From: Pelosinus sp. IPA-1
Lineage (GTDB): Bacteria > Bacillota > Negativicutes > DSM-13327
DNA length: 64,000 nt
Direction of reading: 5' to 3'
NCBI RefSeq assembly: GCF_030269905.1
Contig: NZ_BSVC01000002.1
Coordinates: forward strand, 222,419 to 286,418
Shown here piece by piece: positions 54,513 to 62,448 of this stretch. Position 1 is the stretch's first letter; every line of letters begins with the position of its first letter. The notes below the pieces were generated by a model. It was not told the origin of the DNA. It did no database searches and worked only from the letters and a program-made list of their open reading frames with translations. Made by a program: the position numbers and the translations under genes.

Positions 54513-55475
54513 ATGAAAGCAATGGTTATCACAAAATTTGGCGGTCCTGAGGTCTTCTCTGAAGTGGAAATGCCGGACCCGCATCCGGGGCCGGGGCAGG
54601 TAAGCATCAATGTTACTCACTCTTCCGTCGGGTTGGTCGATGCGTTCTTCCGGCGTGGCATGATCCCTATGCTCCAGCCTCCATTTGTTACTGGGCTGGA
54701 GGTCGCGGGTACTGTGCGCGAGCTAGGAGAAGGTGTAACTGATTTCCGGATTGGCGAGTCAGTTGTTACACTATCCCTAATGAGTCTGGGTGGATATGCT
54801 ACAGTGACGATCGCCGATGCTTTGCTCACCATTTCCCTCGATGGGGTGATTGTTGATCCAGCGCAGGCTGTAGCTGCGCTTCCCAACGCTGTTACAGCTT
54901 ATTTGGCACTGACTCAAATAGCTCATCTTCAAAAGGGCGAAAGCGTGTTAATCCATGGCGCGATAGGAGGCCTGGCTTCCATGTTCCCTGTGGTTGCGCG
55001 TTCTCTTGGAGCTTCTCGAGTCGTTGGAACCGTCAGGACTGCGGCGAAGCTGGATGCCGCGCGTGAACTGGCGTACGATGATGTCTTTGTGGCTGATGAT
55101 TTCCCTGCTGTAGTCGGCGATGAACGGTTTAATGTTGTCATCGATCCGGTAGGGGGAGACATTCTCACCGCCAGCTTCGGGGTAATGGCGCCGCTTGGTC
55201 GTGCTCTCCTTGTTGGCAATGCGAGTGAGAAGGAAGCGAGTATCGGCAGTAACATGTTGTGGGGTAAGAGCATAGCCGTTCTCGGATTTTCGGTTGGTCC
55301 GTATCTACAAGCGAATCCGTCAGCGGGCCGCCCTGCAGCGAAAGCTGTCCTTAAAATCCTTGCTGAAGGAAAGCTTGAATTACCTGTCACTACACTCCCG
55401 CTCGCAGATGTGGCAGAGGCGCATCGACGCATGGATGCGAAAGAGGTCACGGGGCGAATCGTTCTTAAGTCCTGA
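54513..55475 (+). CDS. Zinc-independent quinone oxidoreductase (MDR family)
   Basis: This 320-aa medium-chain reductase has KFGGPEVFSEVEMPDPHPGP at the start, GLEVAGTVRELGEGVTDFRI, the nucleotide-binding GAIGGLASMFPVVARSLGAS and DPVGGDILTASF. No Cys/His zinc motif is seen, as in QOR-type NADPH:quinone reductases. The base composition is clearly richer in G+C than the neighbours (for example the run ccgcatccggggccggggca), which suggests transfer from another genome. CGGAGGAAATTACT precedes the ATG. Confidence 0.9.
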   Translation: MKAMVITKFGGPEVFSEVEMPDPHPGPGQVSINVTHSSVGLVDAFFRRGMIPMLQPPFVTGLEVAGTVRELGEGVTDFRIGESVVTLSLMSLGGYATVTIADALLTISLDGVIVDPAQAVAALPNAVTAYLALTQIAHLQKGESVLIHGAIGGLASMFPVVARSLGASRVVGTVRTAAKLDAARELAYDDVFVADDFPAVVGDERFNVVIDPVGGDILTASFGVMAPLGRALLVGNASEKEASIGSNMLWGKSIAVLGFSVGPYLQANPSAGRPAAKAVLKILAEGKLELPVTTLPLADVAEAHRRMDAKEVTGRIVLKS

Positions 55476-55548
55476 GTAGAATAGCAAACGTAGGGTGAGG
55501 TCCAGCAAGATGGCGAGATCGTTTAGTTTCTTATTGTGGTAATGGAAA

Positions 55549-55583
55549 TAGGCATTGGTCAAATTGTTGACTAATGCCTATTT
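55549..55583 (+). terminator. Terminator of the quinone-reductase-like gene
   Basis: aataggcatt.gtcaa / ttgac.aatgcctatt, stem of about 14 bp, followed by taattt. Confidence 0.75.
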
Positions 55584-55605
55584 AATTTCCGAATAAGCAG
55601 AGTGG

Positions 55606-55798
55606 CATGTTATGGAAGTAAATTAAAGACCATGTAAAGGTAGATAAAGGACCCTTTCGGTCAAGAAGATATTGCTTTTTCAATAGCATGTAATGGAAAT
55701 TCTATGACATGTCATAGAATAGACGGTAAGGCATGATTTTGTTGGTTTTTAAAACTTGTAAACAGTGTTTTAAGTGACCTTAGTGCCATGTCATGGAA
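55606..55798 (+). repeat. Four catgtNatRgaa motifs
   Basis: catgttatggaa (55606), catgtaatggaa (55687), catgtcatagaa (55708) and catgtcatggaa (55787) share one consensus. The third is half of a perfect 20-base palindrome, ttctatgacatgtcatagaa (55700-55719). A segment just before the last copy (gtaaacagtgttttaagtga) recurs at 61092. These could be operator clusters or remnants of a further repeat family. Confidence 0.6.
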
Positions 55799-55839
55799 TG
55801 AATATTTGTAAGCGCAATTGTTAATTTAATTATGACTAT

Positions 55840-55900
55840 GTAGTTATGACATGAGGCAAAAAGATGGGAGTGACTCAAGAAGCGTCCCCTCGAGTTATAC
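55840..55900 (+). repeat. Composite intergenic repeat, linker and end box
   Basis: gacatgaggcaaaaagatgg is followed by gagtgactcaagaagcgtcc and ctcgagtt, a clean copy of the linker plus end box without the hairpin part. Confidence 0.8.
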
Positions 55901-55985
55901 TTAATGTTGTAAAAAGGAATATAAGGTTCAGTATTGAATATAATTTCTTGTTGTTAAATAAATTTGTTTCAGGGAGATGGTAAAA

Positions 55986-56426
55986 ATGAGGTGGCGCTTA
56001 ACTTCCTACTTGGTTGTGTTTTTGATGTGTCTAATGATTTTTTCTGCCTGTAGCGCAAAGCAGCCAAGTTCGACAGATGTGATACCATTTGCAGATCCAA
56101 TGACAGAAAACATATTAATGGCAATGAATGAAGACAATTATCCAAACTTTTCTAGGGACTTTAATGACGAGATGAAAATTGCGTTGTCTGAAGAAAAATA
56201 TAAAGAGAAGGTCACTCCAATACACGAAAAAATTGGGAATTATATAACTAATACTAAAGAATTTCTAGGCTATGAAGTAAAAAATGAAAGAGTGATTGTC
56301 AGGTATAAAGCTAAATTTACACAAGAGACCGAGGATGTAATTGTTAAAGTTGTTTTCACAGAGCAAGGAGATAAAGAATACATTTCGGGATTCTGGTTAA
56401 ATTCCCCTAAATTGCGTACTCAATAG
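55986..56426 (+). CDS. Small DUF3887-like lipoprotein
   Basis: This 146-aa protein has a signal peptide ending in MIFSACSAKQ, so it should be lipidated at that Cys. The mature part, with NILMAMNEDNYPNFSRDFND, EKIGNYITNTKEFLGYEV and a C-terminal beta region (YKAKFTQETEDVIVKVVFTE, YISGFWLNS), resembles DUF3887 proteins. Function unknown. ATG 55986 has AGGGAG 9 bases upstream. A truncated relative lies at 45240. Confidence 0.75.
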   Translation: MRWRLTSYLVVFLMCLMIFSACSAKQPSSTDVIPFADPMTENILMAMNEDNYPNFSRDFNDEMKIALSEEKYKEKVTPIHEKIGNYITNTKEFLGYEVKNERVIVRYKAKFTQETEDVIVKVVFTEQGDKEYISGFWLNSPKLRTQ

Positions 56427-56451
56427 GTCTGTTGTACTGGTTTAGCAATCT

Positions 56452-56485
56452 CAAAAGCCATCTACTAATTTTTAGATGGTTTTTA
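56452..56485 (+). terminator. Terminator of the lipoprotein gene
   Basis: aagccatcta / tagatggttt arms around a short AT loop, followed by ttttaa. Confidence 0.8.
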
Positions 56486-56631
56486 ACACAAGACATTATT
56501 ATGAGATATGAATTCAACCTTTTTCAATGATTTGACAGAGCTTTATTTTTGCATAAAAATATGTCAGAGCCGTTTTTGCAGGGTGAGTAAGAGGATACGA
56601 TTAATATGAGATGCCGTAGGAACGGGGTGTC

Positions 56632-56850
56632 TAATTCAATTAGTTTTTGAAGGTTAGTGTCAATAACTTTGTTCCCATGACATCTTTCGATTTGGTAAGG
56701 TTCGCTATGCCGAATCCCTGTCCATGCAATGAGCATAGAGAATAGACAATAGCTAGAGATGATCAAAAAAGCAATATAGACGATAAACTCCTGTAAAGCA
56801 GTCTAGCCGTGCAGGAGTTTTGTATTTTAATGGTAAATGCCGTTCCCTTG
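56632..56850 (+). repeat. Composite intergenic repeat, copy 11, with the third module
   Basis: gtgtctaattcaattagttt ... gtgtcaataactttgttccc (56632-56685) matches the module at 46136. It is followed by the lead (gctatgccgaatccctgtcc, agaatagacaatagctagag), the hairpin (aaactcctgtaaag / gtgcaggagttt, 56785-56820) and a tail to about 56838. Confidence 0.8.
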
Positions 56851-56904
56851 ACACACCCAAGCGTGTAAGATTAAGTGAACTAAGGTACGGAAGAAGGTAT
56901 TAAT

Positions 56905-57723
56905 TTGAAAAAAAATTTAGGTATCATTATTTTTCTTGTAATTGTAATAGTATCATGTTATTTTATTCAAAAAGTTTTCGATACAAATGAAAAAAAAAAT
57001 GGAAAAGCTGAATTATCATCTACACCTGCGTCACGCATAATTGAAACGATTGAGCCATCAAATACTTTTGTAGAAAAAAGAGGTACCATTACACAAAATA
57101 ATCAGACAATACATTATCTGCTTATTTTTTCATCTGAGTATACTAAAACAACAAATCAATGGCCAATGATTTTGTTTTTACATGGGAGTTCACTTCGTGG
57201 ACAAAATTTAGAATTAGTAAAGGAGTATGGTCCAACATGGTTTGCAGAACAGCGCAATGATTTTCCCTTTATTGTTCTCGCTCCTCAATGCCCTGAAAAT
57301 GAAAATTGGGAGAATAAACCAGATATTTTGGCAGCACTACTTGATGAAGTTTTAAAGAAATATCGTATAGATCAAGATAGAATTTATCTGACGGGAACAA
57401 GTATAGGAGGAAGAGGGACATGGTCTTTAGCTTGTCAACATCCAGAATATTTTGCAGCAATTGCTCCTATAGCTGCTGTTAATCCAATAATACCAACTAC
57501 TTGGAATAAACAAATGATTTCTATGCCAATATGGGCTTTCCATGGTGAAAAAGATACTATTGCTCCATTAAAAAATGATGAAGCGATAATTGGTGCACTA
57601 CGTAATCAAGGCGGTTCACCGCGGTTTACGATTTTACCAAATCAGGGACACAATATTGCAGGTGTGTATAAAAATCCTGAACTTTATGACTGGTTTATTT
57701 CCCATAGTCGTTTAAATAAATGA
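56905..57723 (+). CDS. Membrane-anchored alpha/beta-hydrolase (esterase/peptidase-like)
   Basis: This 272-aa protein has an N-terminal signal anchor (KNLGIIIFLVIVIVSCYFIQ). The hydrolase domain shows WPMILFLHGSSLRGQNLEL (oxyanion region), the nucleophile elbow YLTGTSIGGRGTWSLACQHP, the acid in FHGEKDTIAPL and the His in PNQGHNIAG. It resembles PHB-depolymerase/CE1-like esterases acting on polymers outside the cell. TTG 56905 follows AGAAGG. Confidence 0.85.
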   Translation: MKKNLGIIIFLVIVIVSCYFIQKVFDTNEKKNGKAELSSTPASRIIETIEPSNTFVEKRGTITQNNQTIHYLLIFSSEYTKTTNQWPMILFLHGSSLRGQNLELVKEYGPTWFAEQRNDFPFIVLAPQCPENENWENKPDILAALLDEVLKKYRIDQDRIYLTGTSIGGRGTWSLACQHPEYFAAIAPIAAVNPIIPTTWNKQMISMPIWAFHGEKDTIAPLKNDEAIIGALRNQGGSPRFTILPNQGHNIAGVYKNPELYDWFISHSRLNK

Positions 57724-57813
57724 TCTCTTATAGTTATTGAGGATAAAGAAAAATGGAGACTTGTTTTTGAAGAAAAGCTAGCCATACTAACATTCCCCAG
57801 AAGCCAGCCACAG

Positions 57814-57866
57814 GTGTGTAAAACTCAAACCTAGCGTGTAGAACAAAAAGAAACAGTGTGTAATAC
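57814..57866 (+). promoter_or_regulatory. Three gYgtgtaRWac repeats upstream of the chitinase promoter
   Basis: gtgtgtaaaac (57814), gcgtgtagaac (57834) and gtgtgtaatac (57856) are spaced 20 and 22 bases, about two helical turns, and lie 118-170 bases before the -24 element. They look like an upstream activator array; the third copy also forms part of the preceding terminator. Confidence 0.6.
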
Positions 57867-57885
57867 ATTTACACTGTTTTTCTTT
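57848..57885 (+). terminator. Terminator of the esterase gene
   Basis: aagaaacagtgt / acactgtttttctt with the loop gtaatacattt and T run. The stretch 57886-57982 holds nothing else. Confidence 0.75.
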
Positions 57886-57982
57886 ATTAATAGATGTCTT
57901 GAAAATCTATCAAAATTAAAATCCGTTAAGTAATTATCTTATTTTAACTTGCACTTCAAAAATTTTTAAAATGGGATCCAGC

Positions 57983-57998
57983 TGGCATACTATTTGCA
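57983..57998 (+). promoter_or_regulatory. Sigma-54 (-24/-12) promoter of the chitinase gene
   Basis: tggcatactatttgca fits the RpoN consensus, with GG at 57984-57985 and GC at 57996-57997 (12 bases apart). A leader stem gtaggtc / gacctac (58009-58015 and 58042-58048) follows before the start codon at 58075. The matching activator is not adjacent; the only sigma-54 activator in the window is LevR-like. Confidence 0.8.
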
Positions 57999-58074
57999 TA
58001 ATCAAAAAGTAGGTCGAGACGGATAACAATTACCGGTGACAGACCTACAAAATTTTGAGGGAGGATCTTTACGA

Positions 58075-59229
58075 ATGATTAAGAGGGCATTTGGGACAGT
58101 TCTGGTATTAATTTTAATTTTCTGTGCGCTTGTCATCACACCCGTTTTTGCTCAGGGCAATGCTATTACAGACCACAAAATTATTGCTTATCTGGCTGCT
58201 TGGGAAAACTGGTCGGCACAAGACATTCCAGCTAAGAAATTAACGCATATCAATTTAGCGTTTGCGCGAATTGAAGATGGAAAAATTGCCAACGTAAAAA
58301 TTGATGGAAAAGGGATTGAAGCTGTTCACTTTCAAGAATTGAGAAAAGCCAAACTGGAAAACCCCGACTTAAAAGTATTAATTGCGGTTGGCGGCTGGGG
58401 CGGCGACGGCTTTTCTGACGCCGCGCTGACACCGGAATCCCGCGATATATTTGCTAAAAGTGTTTCTGACTATTTGAGCGAACATGATCTGGATGGAATC
58501 GACATTGATTGGGAGTTTCCGGTTCAAGGCGGCTGGGGCGCTATTAAAGCCAGGCCGGAGGACAAGCAAAACTTTACCTTACTCCTTCAAGCCATTCGTA
58601 CTGAATTGGACAATTTGAGCACAAGCACCAAAAAGGATTATCTGCTAACCTACGCCGCTAATGTGAATCAATGGGCTATTGACAATATTGAAATTGAAAA
58701 AGTAATACCACTAGTTGATCACATCAATCTTATGGCCTATGATTATCATGGCGGCTGGGAAGCCCAGACTGGACACCATACCGCTCTCTATGCCAACAAA
58801 TTGGATACCTTGGGCATCGGCGGAGCGGCTGATGCGGTGCTTCGTTATATATCCGCCGGTGTCCCTTCCGGCAAAATTGTACTAGGTACTGCGTTTTACG
58901 GACGCCTCTGGGAACAAGTAGAGGCAAAGAACAACGGTTTGTATCAAAAAGCCTCCACCAAAAATGCTCGTGATATTTCCTACAAAGAAATAGTTTCCGC
59001 CTATACTAAACAAACAGGGTTCACCCGCTACTGGGATGAGACAGCCAAAGCGGCCTACTTATTCAATCCTAAAACCAAAGTTTTTATTACCTATGACGAC
59101 CCGCTGGCACTGGAATATAAAGTAAAGTTTGTTCGCGATCATAAGCTTGGTGGTGTTATGCTGTGGGAGTTAAGTAAAGATATGGATGGAACCTTAATTG
59201 ACATATTATATAAAAATATAAAGCAATAA
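58075..59229 (+). CDS. Secreted glycoside hydrolase family 18 chitinase
   Basis: This 384-aa protein has a signal peptide (FGTVLVLILIFCALVITPVF, cleavage after AQG) and a GH18 catalytic barrel. It shows KIIAYLAAWENWSAQDIPAK, VLIAVGGWGGDGFSDAAL, the catalytic DGIDIDWEFP with its Glu near residue 146, NLMAYDYHGGWEAQTGHHTA and the closing GGVMLWELSKDMDG. No chitin-binding domain is present. It hydrolyses chitin or peptidoglycan-like beta-1,4 GlcNAc polymers outside the cell. GGGAGGATC precedes ATG 58075; an earlier frame start at 58036 is upstream of the ribosome site. Confidence 0.92.
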   Translation: MIKRAFGTVLVLILIFCALVITPVFAQGNAITDHKIIAYLAAWENWSAQDIPAKKLTHINLAFARIEDGKIANVKIDGKGIEAVHFQELRKAKLENPDLKVLIAVGGWGGDGFSDAALTPESRDIFAKSVSDYLSEHDLDGIDIDWEFPVQGGWGAIKARPEDKQNFTLLLQAIRTELDNLSTSTKKDYLLTYAANVNQWAIDNIEIEKVIPLVDHINLMAYDYHGGWEAQTGHHTALYANKLDTLGIGGAADAVLRYISAGVPSGKIVLGTAFYGRLWEQVEAKNNGLYQKASTKNARDISYKEIVSAYTKQTGFTRYWDETAKAAYLFNPKTKVFITYDDPLALEYKVKFVRDHKLGGVMLWELSKDMDGTLIDILYKNIKQ

Positions 59230-59282
59230 ACCATAAACTTGCTCAAGCCTGAAATTCACAATTCTCTTATAAAATAGGACGG

Positions 59283-59475
59283 TACCGGATAGCGTCACGG
59301 GATCGCTGCTCCGGACCCCTATCCATGTAATGAGAATAGAGGAATAGATAATAGTTAGAGCTGATCAAAAAAAACAATATATACGACAAACTCCTGCAAA
59401 GCAGCCTAGCCTTGCAGGAGTTTTGTATTTTAATGGTAAATAGGATAGAAATATCGTCCCCTTGAATTTTTAGGG
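59283..59475 (+). repeat. Composite intergenic repeat, copy 12 (long lead)
   Basis: A full lead (gatagcgtcacgggatcgct ... ctgatcaaaaaaaacaatat), the hairpin (aaactcctgcaaag / cttgcaggagttt, 59389-59423), a tail and a short end box (cgtccccttgaattttt). One of the best copies for defining the element. Confidence 0.85.
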
Positions 59476-59503
59476 TGGGGTAGTAGTTTTGGGAGGTAAT
59501 ACA

Positions 59504-60133
59504 ATGAGTAAAAATACTATATTTATGTATGTTCTCAATACAATGGCGGATTGGGAATGGGGCTATATAACCGCTGAATTGAAAACCGGACGGTTTTTTA
59601 AAAAAGGAATACCAGCATTTATGATTAAAACAGTTAGTTTAAATAAGGAACCGATTACAACCATGGGTGGGCTTCGAATCATACCCGATTTGAGCATCGA
59701 TGAAATTAATAATCAGGATTGTGCTCTTCTGCTATTGCCTGGCGGTGAAACGTGGATGGATTCCCAGCATGTTTCAATATTGAAGAAGGCAAAAGATTGT
59801 TTAGATAGTGGTATTCCTGTTGCTGCCATTTGTGGTGCTACTATGGCACTCGCGTCAGTCGGAATTTTAGACGCATATCGGCACACTAGTAATGATTTTG
59901 CATATCTCAAAAAAGAATGCCCAAATTATCATGGGGAAGAGAACTTCCAATTTCAAAGTGCAGTTACCGATGGTGATCTTATTACTGCCAGTGGTATAGC
60001 ACCGATAGAGCTAGCTTATCAAGTTTTTAAGCGACTTGATGTATTTTCAGATGAGACCTTAGATTGCTGGTATCAGCTTCACAAAGTACAAGATCCTCAG
60101 TACTTTTATAAACTAATGCAATCTCTTGGATAG
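59504..60133 (+). CDS. DJ-1/PfpI-family class I amidotransferase-like protein
   Basis: This 209-aa protein has FMYVLNTMADWEWGYITAEL, CALLLLPGGETWMDSQHVSI and the nucleophile elbow PVAAICGATMALASVGILD, with the Cys after AAI, followed by a His-containing region RHTSNDFAYLK. The family acts as deglycase, hydratase or stress protein, so the reaction is open. ATG 59504 lies 9 bases after GGGAGG; the TTG at 59489 overlaps that site. Confidence 0.88.
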   Translation: MSKNTIFMYVLNTMADWEWGYITAELKTGRFFKKGIPAFMIKTVSLNKEPITTMGGLRIIPDLSIDEINNQDCALLLLPGGETWMDSQHVSILKKAKDCLDSGIPVAAICGATMALASVGILDAYRHTSNDFAYLKKECPNYHGEENFQFQSAVTDGDLITASGIAPIELAYQVFKRLDVFSDETLDCWYQLHKVQDPQYFYKLMQSLG

Positions 60134-60199
60134 GGATTTTAGCGACTTATCAATAAATTTACTTATATTACATTTTATAATTTGAAATTAATCAATTCC

Positions 60200-60232
60200 T
60201 AACTCAAAAGAACCGTCCCCCTTGAGTTTAAG
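60200..60232 (+). repeat. Composite intergenic repeat, end box with perfect arms
   Basis: aactcaaaagaaccgtcccc followed by cttgagtt: arms aactcaa / ttgagtt are perfect, showing the end box itself is a small hairpin. Confidence 0.8.
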
Positions 60233-60308
60233 CGGGATTGCGGAGACATTGGAACTCAACCGTGAAATGGTAAGAAAGGCGCAAGTGTCAAAGGGCCTGT
60301 CTCCTTGA
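60222..60308 (+). pseudogene. Fragment ending like a REP-associated transposase
   Basis: The frame reads LSGIAETLELNREMVRKAQV, then SKGLSP before a TGA at 60306-60308. It resembles the C-terminal helix-turn-helix end of REP-associated (Y1) transposases, whose genes end inside such end-box sequences. The gene body is missing. Identification is tentative. Confidence 0.3.
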
Positions 60309-60318
60309 CACTCTTGCG
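60281..60318. terminator. Bidirectional hairpin between PfpI and amidase genes
   Basis: gcaagtgtcaaagg / ccttgacactcttgc, stem of about 13 bp, followed by ggtattttt on the plus strand. Confidence 0.7.
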
Positions 60319-60348
60319 GTATTTTTCCATCTGACTATTTAGATAGGA

Positions 60349-60993
60349 TTATTGACATTGAAAGTAATTAATGATGCCCTTTGCAATGCCGTCAGCTATT
60401 TGATTTTGATAGGTCTTATCCACAAGACATAATGCTTCCGCAGGATTGGACAAATAACCTATTTCAATTAATGCTGCCGGCACGTCATTATGAACGAGTA
60501 CATAGAAATTGGCTGGGCTAACACCATTATCAACTGCGCAGGTTTCATTTACTAAAGAAGTTTGGATAGCACAGGCAAGGGCATAAGAGCGTCCTTCCGG
60601 GAAATAACTGGCAGGACCTACAAGATTGATATTTGGAACATCGTCAACATGCACGCTTACGAAAATATCAGCGTTAGAGTTTTTTACAACATCCACTCGG
60701 GCTTGGAGATCAGCGTCAAGATTCGAGCCAGCTGGGGCTAGGCTAACGTCACGTGTTCGCGTCATAATAACTGTAGCGCCTAACCTGGTTAGCTTTTTGC
60801 GTAGTTTAAGAGCGACCGATAGATTAATATCAGATTCCCGAAACCCATAGTGTATGCCTCCCGAATAAATACCTCCATGACCAGGGTCTAGGACAATAAT
60901 TTTATTCAACAATGCTTTTGCTACTTTGACGGAGCCGCAGTGGCAATTACTAACGTCTTTTTGATGAAAGTCATCGGAATCCCAGTGCCACAT
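60349..60993 (-). CDS. N-acetylmuramoyl-L-alanine amidase (Amidase_3)
   Basis: This 214-aa protein contains IIVLDPGHGGIYSGGIHYGF (first Zn His), ESDINLSVALKLRKKL (Zn Glu), VIMTRTRDVSLAP, FVSVHVDDVPN (second Zn His) and ALIEIGYLSNPAEAL (catalytic Glu). There is no signal peptide and the N-terminus is short and His/Asp-rich (WHWDSDDFHQ), as in CwlC-like amidases released on mother-cell lysis. ATG 60993 has GGAGGGAATAAAA upstream; the frame start at 61008 is inside that site. Confidence 0.88.
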   Translation of the reverse strand: MWHWDSDDFHQKDVSNCHCGSVKVAKALLNKIIVLDPGHGGIYSGGIHYGFRESDINLSVALKLRKKLTRLGATVIMTRTRDVSLAPAGSNLDADLQARVDVVKNSNADIFVSVHVDDVPNINLVGPASYFPEGRSYALACAIQTSLVNETCAVDNGVSPANFYVLVHNDVPAALIEIGYLSNPAEALCLVDKTYQNQIADGIAKGIINYFQCQ

Positions 60994-61075
60994 TTTTATT
61001 CCCTCCAAATATGCGATTTGCTATATATTATGTTAAAAGGTATAAAGAGGTTCCGTCAGCTGACTACACCCATTG

Positions 61076-61185
61076 GCTTTTAAAAATTTGTAAACAAGCA
61101 GTGTTTTAAGTGAACTTGGTGTCATGTTTTATATATGCTACATCAAGTTAAACGGTGATAGCAACTCAAAAGAACCGTCCCTTTG
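61076..61185 (+). repeat. Fourth repeat module plus end box
   Basis: ttttaaaaatttgtaaacaa, then gcagtgttttaagtgaactt and ggtgtcatgt (to about 61129) match the segment at 55747-55792. An end box (aactcaaaagaaccgtccct / ttgaattttaa) closes the copy. Confidence 0.65.
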
Positions 61186-61232
61186 AATTTTAATATGGTA
61201 GTATTCTGATGGTTGAAATAAGGGGGATTTTT

Positions 61233-61706
61233 TTGAATAAAAGACAGCGTGATGATCAAGTCATTTCAAAAAAAGCAATATATATTATTGGCTTTACTTT
61301 ATTAATAATATTTACTGGGTTTATATTTTACAATACCAAAGATTTAACAATAGAGGGTGCTGTTAAAAAAGAGGCATTAATGAATGAATTTAGTTTACTT
61401 CAACCGTTACCAGATGCAATTGAGAGTAAAATATATTCACATAATAAGGTAATGCAGGCCGGTGTTAGTGCATACTATCGGTCAAACAAGAGCTATAGTG
61501 AGATTCATTCATACTATGTTGCCGAGGCTACTAAAAAAGGATGGACATTTATAAGTGAGGATACGGTGGGAGATTGGGGAAAAGACGTAGGCGGAAAAAC
61601 AATTAATTTTCGTAAAGGTGACTACACACTATCTATCCAATATGCTGGTGAAAAGGCCGACTATGGCTGGGATCTAGCGGTTGGTTTGGGATGGCGTTTA
61701 CCTTAA
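61233..61706 (+). CDS. Membrane-anchored protein of unknown function
   Basis: This 157-aa protein has one membrane helix (AIYIIGFTLLIIFTGFIFYN) and an external domain with SYSEIHSYYVAEATKKGWTF and GKTINFRKGDYTLSIQYAGE, a beta-rich pattern. TTG 61233 directly follows AAGGGGGATTTTT. No family recognised. Bordered by repeats on both sides. Confidence 0.6.
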   Translation: MNKRQRDDQVISKKAIYIIGFTLLIIFTGFIFYNTKDLTIEGAVKKEALMNEFSLLQPLPDAIESKIYSHNKVMQAGVSAYYRSNKSYSEIHSYYVAEATKKGWTFISEDTVGDWGKDVGGKTINFRKGDYTLSIQYAGEKADYGWDLAVGLGWRLP

Positions 61707-61837
61707 ATAAATTCTATATAAGGGATAGCTAAAACAGAGAGCAGATAAATTATCTCAGGTGAAGGCAGAATAGAAAAGTATGAGCTAAAATGGTGAATTC
61801 TTAGTAGTCTTAAACTAGATAATGGGATAAGGGGACA

Positions 61838-61892
61838 GGGTGTATAAGACAAGAAGATAGGTACTCGAAAGAACCGTCCCTGTGAGTTTTCT
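61838..61892 (+). repeat. Composite intergenic repeat, end box copy
   Basis: acaagaagataggtactcga is followed by aagaaccgtccctgtgagtt, upstream of the DUF1904 gene. Confidence 0.7.
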
Positions 61893-61955
61893 TTGATTGA
61901 TGGTTGAGTTGTGAAGATTTTCAGAGGGAAATATTGAATATGATGGAGGGTTATT

Positions 61956-62282
61956 ATGCCGCAGATTATAATTAAAGGGATGAAGAAGCAGGATATTAAA
62001 ACGATAAGTAAAGGTTTGGTTGATGAATTGCAGCAAATTATTGGCTGTCCGCGGGATTATTTTACCATTGAGGCTGTTGAGTCCGCTTTTATTTTGGATG
62101 GGGAAGAAGTAGCGGGTACGCCTTTTGTGCAGGTGAATTGGTTTGACAGGGGGCAGGAGGTGCAGGATAAGGCGGCAATGGCTATTGACGAATGCATTCG
62201 CCGGGTAGGATATCCACAAATTGATGTGTTTTTTCTAGTTCTAGAGGAAAGTAAGTATTACGAGAATGGTAAGCATTATTAA
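61956..62282 (+). CDS. DUF1904-family protein (tautomerase-like fold)
   Basis: This 108-aa protein begins MPQIIIKGMKKQDIKTISKG, with DELQQIIGCPRDYFTIEAVE and FVQVNWFDRGQEVQDKAAMA, then IDVFFLVLEESKYYENGKHY. This fits DUF1904, a small family with the tautomerase-like order (initiator Pro after Met). Function not established. The ATG follows GGAGGGTTATT. Confidence 0.75.
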   Translation: MPQIIIKGMKKQDIKTISKGLVDELQQIIGCPRDYFTIEAVESAFILDGEEVAGTPFVQVNWFDRGQEVQDKAAMAIDECIRRVGYPQIDVFFLVLEESKYYENGKHY

Positions 62283-62349
62283 GAATATATAATATGGTAT
62301 TTGTTATATAGCGAGGCTATATGACATTTCATCCCTTTCCAGTTTTCTT

Positions 62350-62402
62350 TTCATGAGACAAGAAAATGGGAGTGACTCAAAAGAACCGTCCCTTGTAATT
62401 TT
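62350..62402 (+). repeat. Composite intergenic repeat, linker and end box
   Basis: gagacaagaaaatgggagtg followed by actcaaaagaaccgtccctt and gtaatttttt. Confidence 0.75.
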
Positions 62403-62448
62403 TTAGGAATGTTGTAATAAAATCGTAGAATATTAAGAGGTGATTGAT

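Noticed and set aside
54929-55450. 173-codon frame antisense to the quinone reductase
   Set aside because: Long only because the gene is G+C rich; Ser/Thr/Arg-biased with no motif.
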